64,000 bases of DNA from Spirometra erinaceieuropaei (lineage: Eukaryota > Platyhelminthes > Cestoda > Diphyllobothriidea > Diphyllobothriidae): NCBI GenBank assembly GCA_902702965.1, contig CACRXP010000387.1, positions 305,063 to 369,062 of the forward strand. The letters are read 5' to 3'. A program made the translations under genes and the position numbers. This document shows, piece by piece, positions 23,981 to 36,980 of the stretch; positions within the stretch are counted from its first letter, which is position 1, and each line of letters starts with the position of its first letter. The notes beneath the pieces are model-generated. The model did not search any database and was not told the origin of the DNA. It saw only the letters and a list, made by a program, of their open reading frames with translations.

Positions 23981-26900
23981 CTGTAGAAGAAATCAAAAGA
24001 GAGTTGTAACATGAGACCCGTGGTGGCTATCTGCGATAGAAAATCTCTGACCTCCCCCCCTCCGTCGACGTGCGTGTCCCACTTACGGACGGCAGCTAGC
24101 GGGCTTTAAGGGTGGGGTTGCACGCGCCCACCTCCCCCCAATCTGCCTTCTCCTGACTGCTCCCCGTTTTCTGTGATTGCGAATCGGTGTGTGCCCACAC
24201 GAAGGCGTCGTCGCAGTTCCGCCTCCATTCACACCCCGGACCCCAAATGAAACGGTTGTTGAAGATCCGTTGTGACAGAGGTGGAACAACGAGAGGCCGA
24301 TGGGAAGGGGGAAGAACGAGTAGCTAACCCCGCTATGGCGGGGCGAACGACGAGATGACCACGCCCCTGGAGCGAGGATCACAGAGGACAGAACGGCCCT
24401 CATTTCGGCCGAACGACCACCCACCCCAACTGGCTTGACAAACATCCCAGGTGTTAAATGAGAGTGGGAGTAGGGAGAGACGGAAAGTGTTTGTATGTCA
24501 GACAAGTCTTTACTGTTCAATTAGTGGGTGAAAAAACCTTCACTTGTGCCTACCTTAGGGTGTCGAGGGTCACAATTCGCCTCAGGGCAAGCCGAGGCTT
24601 TTGGAATCCCCTTTTAGGTTGTTTCGACCGGTTCCTCTGGTGGAACCTTTCGTGAAGCGAAAGCCGCGGTTGTCGAAAGAAGTGTTAATAACCTTGAAAT
24701 GCCCTTGGTCATTCCTATGCATATAATGCACCTTGGTAGGATACAGGTTTAATATAGATAGTAACATTCATTTAATAGCGCACATGGTTGCACACACTTC
24801 TTACCTATCACAGGTTTCATGAACTATGAACCAATTTGTCAGAAACATTTCAGAGTTTGTAGTCTGCGAAAGAAGCAATAAAATCGTCATCTGTCAAAAC
24901 TCCTTGTTTTCGGTTTCGTGCATCCCAGTCATGCCAGCCCACCCTGTCTGACTTTGGCAATTTCTACGTACTAACAAGGTCATCGAAACGGTCGGGCAGC
25001 TGATAATGATAAACACCAAAATCGACGACTTATCAGTCAGATTTCAAGGGCCTTGAAAAGTTTTAAATGTTGAAGGATTGGAGTGCCTAGAACCCACTCA
25101 GTAGTGACAGCTGCAATAGGCACAACGAGAAAGTAATGTTTGCCGTGTTTAAAATGGGTACTGCTCTAACTGAACTTTTGTATAAACTATCTGAAATCTG
25201 TAAATAGGAAGCAATGCAAAGTCCTGTGTGTGCCCATCAAAGTTTGGTAACTAAGTTACTTATATCCCTAGCGTTCACTCAGAGCGGCGCAGCACTCCCA
25301 TTCAGACAGCCTCACTCCAGGGCCGGGTTCTTTCCAACTACAGCAGGCAAGAGTAATTCGAAGTAATAAAAACCCCAGCTTTTCTGAATACATAGTCTGT
25401 GTAGTGAGAGTGTTAACCCTACATACTTTAAAGCATCCGAACAATTTCACGGAAAGTAATGGACCTCCAATCTGGTGGCTTATTTGTTACGGGATGCATT
25501 GCAGAAATCACTTCCTTTCCACGTTAGCCTGTGGATAATTTCAAAAGGAGAAAAAATTTCTAGGGATTGAAGAACGTAATATAAAAAGCCGATACTAGTA
25601 GGTCTTCATGCTGAAGCACATCAACCCCGATTTGTCTGACTTATGATGAATACGTCTATCGAAATACTTTCGGTATGTTAAATTATTGCTCATTCCGGAG
25701 ATCTAAGCATGCATGCGTGAATGAACATCTTGAGGTCACGTTCCACTTGTACTGTCGTAATATACAGGGTATATATACATTTGACAAATGCAGGAGTACT
25801 TCAGCATATTTTGTTCGAAGACATTGATTCTTCTATCTGAGTGTGCGCCTATCTGCTGGCAAAGTTCCACTATGTCTGGCCTCATTTTCCGTAGTCAACT
25901 GTCTTGACACTTACATACTAGAACATTAGAATTATCAGTAGGGCTGAAGCTGCTGAAGCCTTTACCAGTCTTACTCAGCTAACGCCTGGGTATCATTTTA
26001 CCCCGCCGCAAAACACAGGTGACGATGGTACAGAGTACTGCGTGAAATATGAGGCCTACGCACCATAGATTATACGCACAGGATGTTCGGCTTCTGGTAC
26101 GACGCCTGTAACACCTGAGAGTCGGCGACGAGGAGGAGAGGTTAGTGATGAAAACAAGTCTGGTCTGTGTCCGTCGTCTGATCTCAGTCACAGAAATTTG
26201 GTGCTTCAGTTTGAAATGAAGCTATCGACGAGCTCCCACATCTGAAGTACTTTCGGGCTGCTGGCCCATATCTTGCTAACTCTGATAAGAACGTGGAATA
26301 TAGCTATTCCGTGTCCAATATAGTTGGCATGATCACTCCTCTGTATCCGCTTTTCTAGTCTGTGGACGATATCGCTTCCCAAACGCGTACAGCACTCCAT
26401 CCTCTTTATCGAAAATACCTAGAGGACGTAAATAGCAGCGGGAATTAAATTTGGAATAACAGCCTTTTCTTTCCAAATTTCGAACTGAGGACGCCGGTTT
26501 GTGAAGGATGACAATTCGTCCATCGTTCCTGATGTGGGCCTGTTTTGCCTGGACAGTGGTACTTTACACCTGAATAGGAAGACTTTTGCAGTTTTGACCT
26601 CTTTTCTCTCGCCTTTCATTTCAACCATGTCTCGGTGGCAAAACCGAGTAAGACAACGGAATGTGGGGGTGGAAGCAGTGGCTGAGCAGACAAATTGTCC
26701 CTGCAGGTTATTTCAGTCAACCGAGCCACAACTCGCTAACTCGGTTACACGTGGCTAGTGGATTTACTGTAAAAGAGGCAGAAAGCAGGAGCTATTTCAG
26801 CCGGGCTGCCGGTCTTACGAACCGAGTGTGCTGCTAGTTTCCAGTCTTCCAAGTCGGCACTTTTAAAACACCGGGATAATACAGTCATGTGCCAACTAAA

Positions 26901-29900
26901 ATATGCTGAATAAATGTTGCGCGTGATTAGCCTCTCTTCTTCTGGCATCATGTTCCATGGCCAAGGCTAAGTTTAGATGACTGAATACAAAATCGGGCAT
27001 AATCTCGATCGTCGTATTTTATCAATCATTGTTAATGAGTGTGCTAAATTGCCGGGGCATTAGAACAGAGGGAAGAAACATGAGTGGGTGAGAGCTGACG
27101 TGTTTTGAGCATATTGGAGAACCGCGGACCGCAAAGATCAGAGTTTGATGTCATTTTTCAGTCACGCTGTGTCGGCCTGGCTTTTAGTGTAAAAGACCAA
27201 GTTAGCCGAAAACCTAACAAATACGTAGACTCCGCATTTTAAGGTGTTCGGCTACCTTTTCTAAGATACGGTTGAATTATCAGAAGAAGGTGTTATCGGT
27301 GAAAGTTCTCACTCTGCCCTTTACTAAGTCCAGACGACTAAATGTGGCACTGGGTGCAATATCCGATCGTGCATATTCCCTACTTGGATGTTTTGCATCG
27401 AACTGCAGATTCCACTACACAAACGAGTGAACCAAAGTTCATCTGGACAACAGTTCCGCCGCCGAATATGAGTGCCACGTTGTGTCGATATTCCAGCTCC
27501 AACCAAACAAACCTGAGTCGTCCGAGCGTTTGTGCCCCAAAGCGGGTCCCGTTGGGTCCTTCCGGCTTTTACAGACACCCAAGCATAGCGGCACATAACA
27601 AGGGCCCACGGATACATGGGCAAGAGTAGGGGGTTCTCTACCTCTCTTGCTTGTGGAGCTTAACCACATGTCGAGCATCACAGGCGACAGAAAACTTTGT
27701 AAGGGGATACCTACGCAGGCCTATTGACAGAGGGGACAAGGATTCCATTACCGTTAGTAAAAAGTGCATCTTTTTGTCACTGCCTCTCTTAGATAGACTT
27801 TCAGTCAAGTGCCAAAAAAGTGGGCGGACCGAAATGAAAGTAAAGGTCAAGTTGTCCGACACCAGAGTGAAGATGCGTCAGAAGGGGAGGGGGACATCGA
27901 CGCTCTACGATAACTGTCTGGTGCCGATTTTATGATGACTGTTGGCGACTGACCTTGGCAACGAATGTCCCTACAAAGTTCTTTGCGCACTGTCTCTTTG
28001 AGAGGTGGGTGGCGAAGGGTGCCCTGGATGAACATAGCATCCAGCCAGCCTTCGCGACCAAAAAAACTACATGGGGTACGTTTCAAATTTTGGTGGCGTT
28101 GGCCCCGAAAACTAGTAGCATCGATGGAAGCAACCGTAGAATCGGTGACGGCGCTAACATTAGTTGTCGTAGCAGCGGAGACCCGGCCTAACGTAGACCT
28201 GGAACAACCTGCCTTTCCTTGAAGAAAATTAATTAGGCTCTGTCACTTTCACCTAGGGTACGAGAAAGTTCCGCTGTTGGTAAAATATCTTCCCTAATTC
28301 TTTTCATGCGATGTTGGAAATTTTTATAAATGAGCAAAACTCCCTGAAGAACGTGGGGGATGCGTCTTCATTGCTGACATTTAAGGAGTGTTGATGCATT
28401 TTGGAGAGTGTCTCGAAAATATCTGTGGGGGTTATTTTTAGGCAGTATAAAAGTCAGTATTAAAGTGGCCGACCACATTCGTAGGGTTAGAAAGTGGCAG
28501 CTGTGGCCAAAATATATTTCCCGGCTGAAGCTTTACTATTTAGGATGTGTTTAAGAGGTAGGCACCTGTTCATCGAGAACTCCCCGGGAAAGGCTAGACA
28601 AGAACTTCGGTAAAGCATAAAAGTCTGCTTGACCGTGAATGAAAGACGGTCTTTAAACCCACCAACTTATACGGGCTTACATCCTTTGAAAATCAGTTAT
28701 TACTGCGAACCAGTCCACCGGTGACGTTTGAGCTCAGCTCAGACTGCCAAGGGGCAAGGGTATGGCTTATGTCCGGATTTACTTACTCCGGTGAGCAATT
28801 GTGCTAAAAGAAAATAACTGGCGATATTGCGCGAGGGTGGTCAAGATGCTTTAAGGTAGTCATCGGAGTAAAAGCATGACAATGCAATACTTTTTGACAA
28901 TTCGCGCAAAGGGGGCACTGAATTCACTTACTATCGTCGCTGAATGGAAAAATAAAATCACCTTGTAAATTTTGACAGTATGGAGGATCGACATTTGCGA
29001 TACCACAAAGTTCTTAGATGTCCAGCTTTTTTGCTCAGCACGAATGCTTCCGGAGTAAGTAACCTCGGCCATAAATCATATCCTTGTGTCACGGTAACGT
29101 GTTACATTATTTTTAGTTTTGTTTTCACTGTGGTGAATGACACTTTCAACATGTCCGCTTTCAGATTCCATACGCTGAAAGCAAATACTTCACTCCCCCA
29201 ACAGTGCAGATTTTAATGTCTAACCGCACGTAGTGATAATTCGTGGATCTTTGTACCTAAACACAGTGTAGTTGGGGCGGCCGCATAGGCAGATCAAGTT
29301 CTTAACTGAAGGTTCTAACCATTCATAGGTTGGCATTTAACTCTACGAGTTGGAGGTGAAACTAGTACGCATTTAGTAGGCTCAGTTTTCCGGATATAGT
29401 AACCGGGAATCCGAAGCAAAAAGATTTGCAGTGATCTTAGAAGGTTATTCAGTTATCGGATACGCAACGACCATCCGGTAATTGATAGGAATTAATCGTA
29501 TGCTAAGATCAAGTTCATGGTTAAAGCCTAGGAAAACAGGCGACTTATCTTGTGGGTGTCCTCTTGTAGGAAAGCTCAGATGGCCCTGTGCGAATACTTA
29601 CCCTTCATGCAAAGACACTATACCGATATCATGTGCTTTATTCCCATCCCGATGAGAAGCAGGCTACTGCTTATCTTCTAACGAGATATCTTCATAGGCG
29701 AAAGGTCTGTGATGGCGTCATTTTTTCTAAGTGAGCACTTCTGCGAAATAGTCGTCTCCAAGACGTCCCTAAAATTCAACCTGATGGGAAGGAGATTATT
29801 TGGACGTTTAAGGCTGTAGAGAACCCCAATAACTTGCTTACTACGCAGGCGTCTGCAACTTAACCATGCGAATCCTGGAACTCGCCGGTCTTGCTGAACG

Positions 29901-32544
29901 TGTGCTCCCAGCCTACGCGTTGTGCTTCCAACAACAATGAACTTGAGTCGAAACAATTAGCAGTGCGTTCGGTTGAACATTTAACGGTGTGGTTACTGAA
30001 AGTAAAATAAGAATATTTCGAATTTAACTTGCGAAAGCTCCGCTGAACATAACGCATAACCACATGTGGGTAGCTGGTATTATCCACTGTGTGTGCCTTG
30101 TCCGATTATCGTGACAATCAGGAATTTTGGCGGCGCCGAGTCAAGAAACAGCAGTTTTGCATGACCGTGAGTCAAGCAGTTAATACTTTATTTACGGGAC
30201 TGATACTAGTGTGATGTCAGTACCTCGCAAACAGAATCTGCACAGTATTCGACTACACTAGCTGGATAATTATGCCGTAATACATTCTCCATAATCGTGC
30301 GAAGATCTAGTGAGCCTGAATGAGACTTCAAGTGCAGCAATGGAATTGGCATCTCCTCAGCCGTTATTTAACGGCATGCTTTTACAGCGATTTTTCGCCT
30401 GGATTCACTTTCACCGTATTCACCGTAGCCTTGACTATACGGACATTGGCAAAACAAGTAGGGCGGAAGAAAAAACTGATGCGCCTTTAATTTTTGCTGG
30501 TTGGATCAGTCGCTTTGGACTGGCCAAGGTATTTTGGTCGACATTTGCCTTAGCGAGTATTTATGATTTGTGGCTGACATTTCATAAAGCTTGACTTCGT
30601 AAGCTGAGCATTTTCACTTGCTAATCAATTTTTTTCATGTACTTACAGTATTCTATCTCCTATATCATCAAAGGCAAGTGTCATGGCTGCTGTTGCTATT
30701 TACCTCATCACAATATACTACCTCGTCTTCACTTCAACAAGTACAAGTGACGATACTAGGAATGTGATGTCAGTCATCTCGGATGTTTTACTTTGAAAGA
30801 GTCACGAGAAGAATGAGAAATTATTAGTTAACTATTTGTCCCCAATCTAACGTTCACAAAGTAGTTGACCGCCAAAGAATCCGCAGCCGTCCTTGAGAAT
30901 GTTGCACAACGAAGCGGATCACTGGTATTTAAATCAGTCGAAGTGAGGAAACTGCTGAATTATCCTCAACTTACAAGTCCGCTTGGGCTTAATAATACCC
31001 TCGCAAGCTTTTTATCTTCTTCATGATTTAACTACAGCGCTTAGTAAGGCAGACTACAGGAAGACTCACGTAGCGGTAATACGTATGTTGCCAGATGCGA
31101 CCCAAGCACCGACTCCTGAATTCACGTCAGGGGCCCTACGTTTCAGCTGTCACAACTAAATCTGCAAACCGTGTGAATGTATCGATACGGCCCTCTTTAA
31201 GACTCGTCAAGCAGGGTTCTTCTCGTTGAGGGACTGTTCTGCTCGAATTACGAGTTAGAAATTACAGTGTTCTCTTCTTGAATAGGTTCTAAGTCAGTAC
31301 TAAGGATTATAGGAATAAGCGATGACTAGGAACAGACTAATGTATTAGGGGTAGGAGGATACGATACTAACAGCAGAAGTACTAGCCAAAAGCCCATACA
31401 TGCGTGTTTTGCCGATATTCTGCCGCTAATTGACACAGCTGCGAGGGGTTCGGCTCTTCAGTGGGTCCCCCAGCAATCTCAGTCTGCTTTCTGGTAGATA
31501 CTCCAATTTAGAAATGGTTGTTTTCCAGTTTCCTCAGAAATTAACTGCAAACTTGGAGTGGATCTGTATATTCGACAGTTAATGAATATTGCACGGTTAC
31601 CCGCTGTGGCAAGATGGACTTCGGCCTAAATATTCACACATAGAAGTTTCCACCTGAGCATACAGACCTAGGGTATACTGATCCGGCTGTGAAGCATGAC
31701 AATGGTTCCTTTCGAGGAAGAATGTAGTGCCAATGTAGCTACCGAAACAGGTTAAAAATCGAACTTTTGTGCGTGTGTTAGAATAAATTCCTAAGTCCTC
31801 AATAATTTGCAAGCACTCACAAAATGTCTGAGGATACCGTCGGTAAGTAAAAATTCAATTTTCAAATAGATCTGCATAAAATGTCTTAAAATGTTTCGTC
31901 CCTTCACTCATATTCAAACTACTTCAAGTCTTATCAGTTAAAACCCCACTATTGTCCCCTCGGCTTTTCTCTAAGAAGCAACAAATCATGTGCCTTTAGA
32001 TGGCTTACTGCACACGGGTTTCGTTGGGTTCAGCTCGAGTAGATGAAGGCGGAAGCGTGATTCTGACGTGATCGCAGACTCGGCCCATGGGATGGAAAGT
32101 TCTCACTAATTTACACATAACTTACACGAACTTTGATACCGAAGAAAGTAGGCCGTTAGCACTTTACTGTTAAAATACTTCCAGTGAATCGATTACTTTT
32201 TAGCGTATTATCTATCCAGCGAACTCATTTCAAATTCGGTGTATTGTCATTCTCAAAGAGGGTATTGACTGCCTATTTGACGATTAATATGTTGGCTGCA
32301 AAGTGGTTCGGCTATTCATTGTATAGCAAGCTATGTTCAGTTAAAAATTGAGATACTTGGGCCAGTCTCCGCGCAGAGAATGTAGCTCTGGAACCAACAG
32401 TGGAATATACAGTTCCTGAGCCCTGTCAAACTATCGTCAAACAGACCAAACTCATAAAATGACTACGGCATTAGAGTTCCTCTAGAAGCTTTCTCCGTGT
32501 AGCGGGTCCTTTTTTATCATTCATAGCCTACATTTGGGACCAAA

Positions 32545-32654
<110 letters not shown>

Positions 32655-33402
32655 GTAGTGTCAATAATGACGGTAATAACAGTAATACTAACAATAACGT
32701 TATCTGACCTATCTGGACAAACGACGACAAGTGGAATTTGAGCTCGCCCGGTAAACGGCGCCAGCGAAGGTTGACGAGTGAGCCTGCTAGCAAAATAGTT
32801 GGCTGGTGGACATGTAGGGTGGGTGGTAACGCGCGAACGGTTGCTTTCCAGGCCTGCTGTTAGTGATACAATCAGTGCATTACTGTTGCTGCCGCTACCG
32901 CTGCCTCTTACTAGACTCCAGCCCTCTCCACCGGACAAGTTAGGGGAAAGGGCGCTCAGACAGGCACACACAATCACGGCCAGTCAAGTAAAAGCAGGGG
33001 GTGAGGTAAGGAGAGAGCTCGGGGAGTGGGAGTCGGAGACAAACGGGAACAAATTGCTGCCGATCAGCGTAAAGTGCTGTAGGTTAATTGGCGATTATGG
33101 ACTGATAAGGTGTGCACACGTTGGAAGCGAAAACAGGCAGCACTGACTAGGTCACCACATCGTCTGGCTGGCTGTCCTTTCGGCTAGTCGAAGTACTCAA
33201 TTATTTGGACGAAAAAGGCGTAAGAAGCGGTACAAATTCGTCAGACTGAACTATCAAAAAAACGAAACAAGTAACAACGCAACTGGGGCATGCACATTCT
33301 CTACGCCGCCTATCCGCAATACTCCTGGTAACCAAACCAATGCTTCCACCAAACATAACCTTAAAGCTCAACATAACCTTCCGATAAAACAATATTTGAT
33401 AA

Positions 33403-33667
33403 GATGTAGTTATGTAGCCCCACCTGGTGGACGCAATACTGTTGGCTAGCGTTTAGGGCTGCAGTTAAGGATTAGGGTTAGGGCAACTATTTCTCGACCA
33501 CTCAAAGTACAAGCCCGCATTCTCAATAGCTTTTCTTTTGCAAATAACTACTTGACCTCGTCGCCTGTGCGTTCCCGGCCCCACTTGTAAAGACCCATTT
33601 TACCTCCGGTCCCATATTACATGTGACTGGGGCCTGTTTACTTCGAGTGGGGCTACATAACCACATC
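33403..33667. mobile_element. MITE with about 21-bp terminal inverted repeats
   Basis: gatgtagttatgtagcccca at 33403-33422 is mirrored by the reverse complement at 33648-33667 with one mismatch; one more pair extends the arms to 21 bp. If the TA dinucleotides at 33411-33412 and 33658-33659 are the target duplication, the core is 245 bp, as in Tc1/mariner-type MITEs. There is no coding capacity. Two perfect TTAGGG units lie inside at 33472-33483. Confidence 0.8.
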
Positions 33668-35040
33668 CAACCTAATAATTCGAATAAATTAAACTCAATG
33701 AATGTTTTACAATACAGCGGAAAGACAACGCATGATTTTCGGCAGTTAGCGAGGAGTATGAGGTCGCGTTTATTCCAGTCTAGTTGATCATCCAGGTTTG
33801 TAGTGTTTAATGAATCTCTCTACCCTAAACTTTGACTGGGATTCGTACTCTCTTGTAACAATGGAAAAGAGTACACGAAACTAATATTCGAAGGGCTTTA
33901 GCATAGTCGAAAAATAGTCAGCTTTTGGGGAAGATAAATTCATAAGAATCATCTAAGTCGTCAAAGGACCAGTTAGCGTAATGACATTATATACGTTAGT
34001 AGCAGTTAAACGGAGTTGTTTTTTTCGAATTATCAGCCTTTTCTGATGAAAAAATCCGGAGCAGGACCTTCGTGTAATGTCGATCACGCAGTTTCTTATT
34101 CAAAACATCGTCGATGGAGTCACGTATTTGACTATCCCCACCTCTCCCCAAAAAGGGTACGGGACGCCCGATTTAGGGTCGGTGATAAGTTTAACATCTG
34201 AAAGTAAGATAAAGAGTAGTCATTGGTAGTTATTGAACACCTGAGTTTGAGTCATCTGTGTCGCCTCATTTCTATCTGAGGCTTTTCAGGTGGGGAAAGA
34301 CGCGGTCGGTAAGACTCACCAAGAGCAACAGACTCTGATTTTGCCTCTCCTAAACACTTCTGCCTTTGGCACATGTGCGCGCCGGTTGCACAGATTCCCC
34401 TACTTGGAACCTAATAGAAGAGTGAGGACCTAAGTTCTTGTGCTTCGAACATTTTTCGCTGACCAGCTAGTGAAGAGGGAGGAAGCTAGGGGCCACAGCG
34501 CACACGAACTTGAGGATCAACAGACATTCTGCGCAGAACTTGTCATTACCGCTGCACTGGACCCACCCTCCCCCTCCCTCCGGTGGCCTGTGGTGCGCGT
34601 GTTCGTGGGCCACCAAGTTCCCCCTTCCCTTCAGACCCAGCCGGACATCCTCAGGATTGTTCCGTCACCGCCACCCGTTCGACTGTGGACGCCGCTGTCA
34701 CGTGGCTTGAGCATGTGCGTTTTCCCGCCCAGGGCCGCTGACCTTCATAGACTACCATCACCCCAACTCGCACGGGTCCACCACAGGACATGTAGTGGTG
34801 GAATGACTGACCGGACTGGAGAGACGATGCACAAGCGCGAAGTAAATGTGTGGGTGGAGGTGTCAGGTCTGGCGCCTCACACGATGCTGCTACCGTCTGC
34901 GCATGCTACCGGTGCCAATAATGAAGATGGAGAGGGGACACACGGTAGTATCTCGCTGGCTGAGGTAAGAAAGCGACGCAACGCCAGCATCACTATCACC
35001 TCGCTCCACTAGCTGCCTTCTACTTAACCCCCCCCCCTGC

Positions 35041-35110
35041 GGGAGGCTCGAACCTGGGCTCCCGCTTTATTGTCAGCAGTCACACGCGACTCAGGAGGCA
35101 TCGTATCGCT
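35041..35110 (-). mobile_element. Possible tRNA-like SINE relic
   Basis: The minus strand carries caggttcgagcctcccgc, a box B-like motif, preceded by gactgctgacaataaagcggg. No secure box A is seen. A C-tract lies just outside at about 35029-35037. Confidence 0.35.
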
Positions 35111-36468
35111 GCAAGATAATCCGGTTTCTCATAGGCGGGAATCACTAGTAAATAAGCCTTCGTATGGGACGCGAAAAGCTCCAAACGCCGTACGACTAAC
35201 GGGTATCAGAATTAAAAGAAGATGGGTTGACTGCGTCTCAGGGAGGTTAGTTTTCCTTGTAATATTAACATTTTTACTCTAACACTAAATGATAGGCATT
35301 GGTAAGGAAAAACAACGGTACGAAAGCTTGAACAGGACATTTTGTTGAGCAGTGTAACGCATTATTTAGTACACTACGTAACCCTCATTTCTGTGTGTTT
35401 TTCGTAGAGCTGGTGTAAAAAGCGTAAACTACAGAATTAGCTTCAATATGGCTCTCGCAAAAGCCCATGCGATCCTGGGTTTAAACGACATGACTATTTG
35501 GATATCAGGTGATTGACACAGAACAAACGGTAGAAGAATGTACTATGCATATCTAAGCAATGAATGCCTAGGTGAATTTCATAATATTTGCCAGTGGAAT
35601 TCAGAAGAGAATTTGAATGTGCAATTTTCAAGAGTCAATCTTCCGACTTCTGGATGACAGGCTTACGGAAGACTGCTGTCGAGGCTCCTCTGCATTTAGA
35701 TGAGACAAGCGCTTGGGTCGAAAGTATCCATATGACTTTCAGATGATACGCCTTTACAGAGAGCATAAAGTTGTTTTGACCAGAACTACACTTGACGATT
35801 CCATTTACTACATGGATGTGCTCTGATTTTAACAAACCTGCTACACCTATGGAAAATCTGTTTAGCTTATATATGGTAAGACCGATGAAAGAATAATATA
35901 GGTTATATGGCTGAGTGATGCAATTTACAGGAATTGGTATACAGTTCCACAGTAAATTTACGTACCAAATTAAACTTTTACATGCAATATCCTGTTTTTT
36001 CACTTTCCTTGATATGTATGTTGTTTGTGTTTAATGCACACTTAACTTTGGAAGTAACATGGTTTAATACTCGCTATTTTTTCTCAAGTCCTAATTGGGG
36101 TTATTTGTTTTCAAGGATATAATGGCACTTTTTTATTCTATTTACTGCGATCGTACTTAATTTTAGCAGGCTGACGGGCTTGCCAACGATAGTATCAAAA
36201 TCGATATCCGAGGTACAATAATTAGGACGATGCAAAGAACAAGTCCAAGTGTAGTTTATGAACGCCATCAGGTTTTCGTTGGCTTATCCAGGGTAGTTAT
36301 GCAAGACGACTATTGCGCAGTTGGCGTTTTTACCACGAAATACAGCGAAAACATTTTAGGAACGTTTTATTCAGGGAGGGTAACTTTAATTTCTGCACGA
36401 TTTAACAAAAACTGGTTGGACCGGAAATCTAGACCCTCCTTACTGGAGGGCTTTTATTCCCGTGTTTT

Positions 36469-36546
36469 AACTCTAACTCTAGCACCAAACCTAACATTTA
36501 GCCAAACCCTAAATATAAACCTAGCTATGATCCTAATCCTAACCCT
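36469..36546 (+). repeat. Degenerate telomere-like AACCCT array
   Basis: Thirteen consecutive hexamers keep one register without indels: aactct, aactct, agcacc, aaacct, aacatt, tagcca, aaccct, aaatat, aaacct, agctat, gatcct, aatcct, aaccct. The consensus is AACCCT, the complement of the TTAGGG telomere repeat. A 9-bp inverted repeat (aactggttg at 36410-36418, caaccagtt at 36564-36572) flanks it. It lies 224 bp downstream of the LIM1 exon in transcription order. Confidence 0.75.
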
Positions 36547-36769
36547 CCCAATCTTAAGCCCGACAACCAGTTCTACCTCTAACTCCCCTGGAATTTAAGG
36601 CATGAGATCTACAATATGGGGGCATATTCAAGTGCCCAGCCGAAAAACCAATACAAAACTTCTCCGACAGAAGTAAACGCTAGTTTTTCTAACGAAGCGA
36701 CTTGTAACCGTATTGATCGAATGGCTTACTTTCAGTTCTATGAAAGGAGAAGCCAGGTTGGCAACTTAC

Positions 36770-36980
36770 TTGCAGTAGTCCTCCCGGCAGTACGCGCGGC
36801 CGTTGTGTACAAAACAGCTGATTTCTTCACTCAGTTCGCGATCGCACTTGTGGCATTTGAGACAGCGGCCGTGCCATTTCATGTCAGGCTGAACGTGCAT
36901 GATAAACGGGTCGTAGATGGCCGATCCGCAACCAGCGCAAACGGTCTCATCCGCGAGATCTAACATAGGAATTGTGGTTT
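36770..36980 (-). CDS. isl: Islet exon encoding the first LIM zinc-finger domain
   Basis: The exon encodes one complete LIM domain of the Islet class. The ligands are visible: CAGC, 18 residues to H, then HGRCLKCHKC, and the second finger ending SCF...YCRED. LIM1 binds two zinc ions and, with LIM2, docks LDB-type cofactors. The acceptor is a pyrimidine-rich tract ending in ccag at 36981-36984. The donor is gtaagt starting at 36769, leaving phase 2 (AA). The exon opens with two bases completing a codon, then T-T-I-P-M-L-D-L-A-D-E-T-V-C. An ATG at 36966-36964 gives the shortest possible start, nine residues before the first cysteine. Vertebrate ISL1 has about 16 residues before its first cysteine, so either this ATG or one in an upstream exon could be used. 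The following intron is 12.8 kb. Confidence 0.93.

Noticed and set aside
34440..35012. Plus-strand open frame of 190 codons
   Set aside because: It resembles no family I know, is GC-rich and opens without a clear context. It ends near a C-tract and a possible tRNA-like relic, so it is probably repeat or chance.
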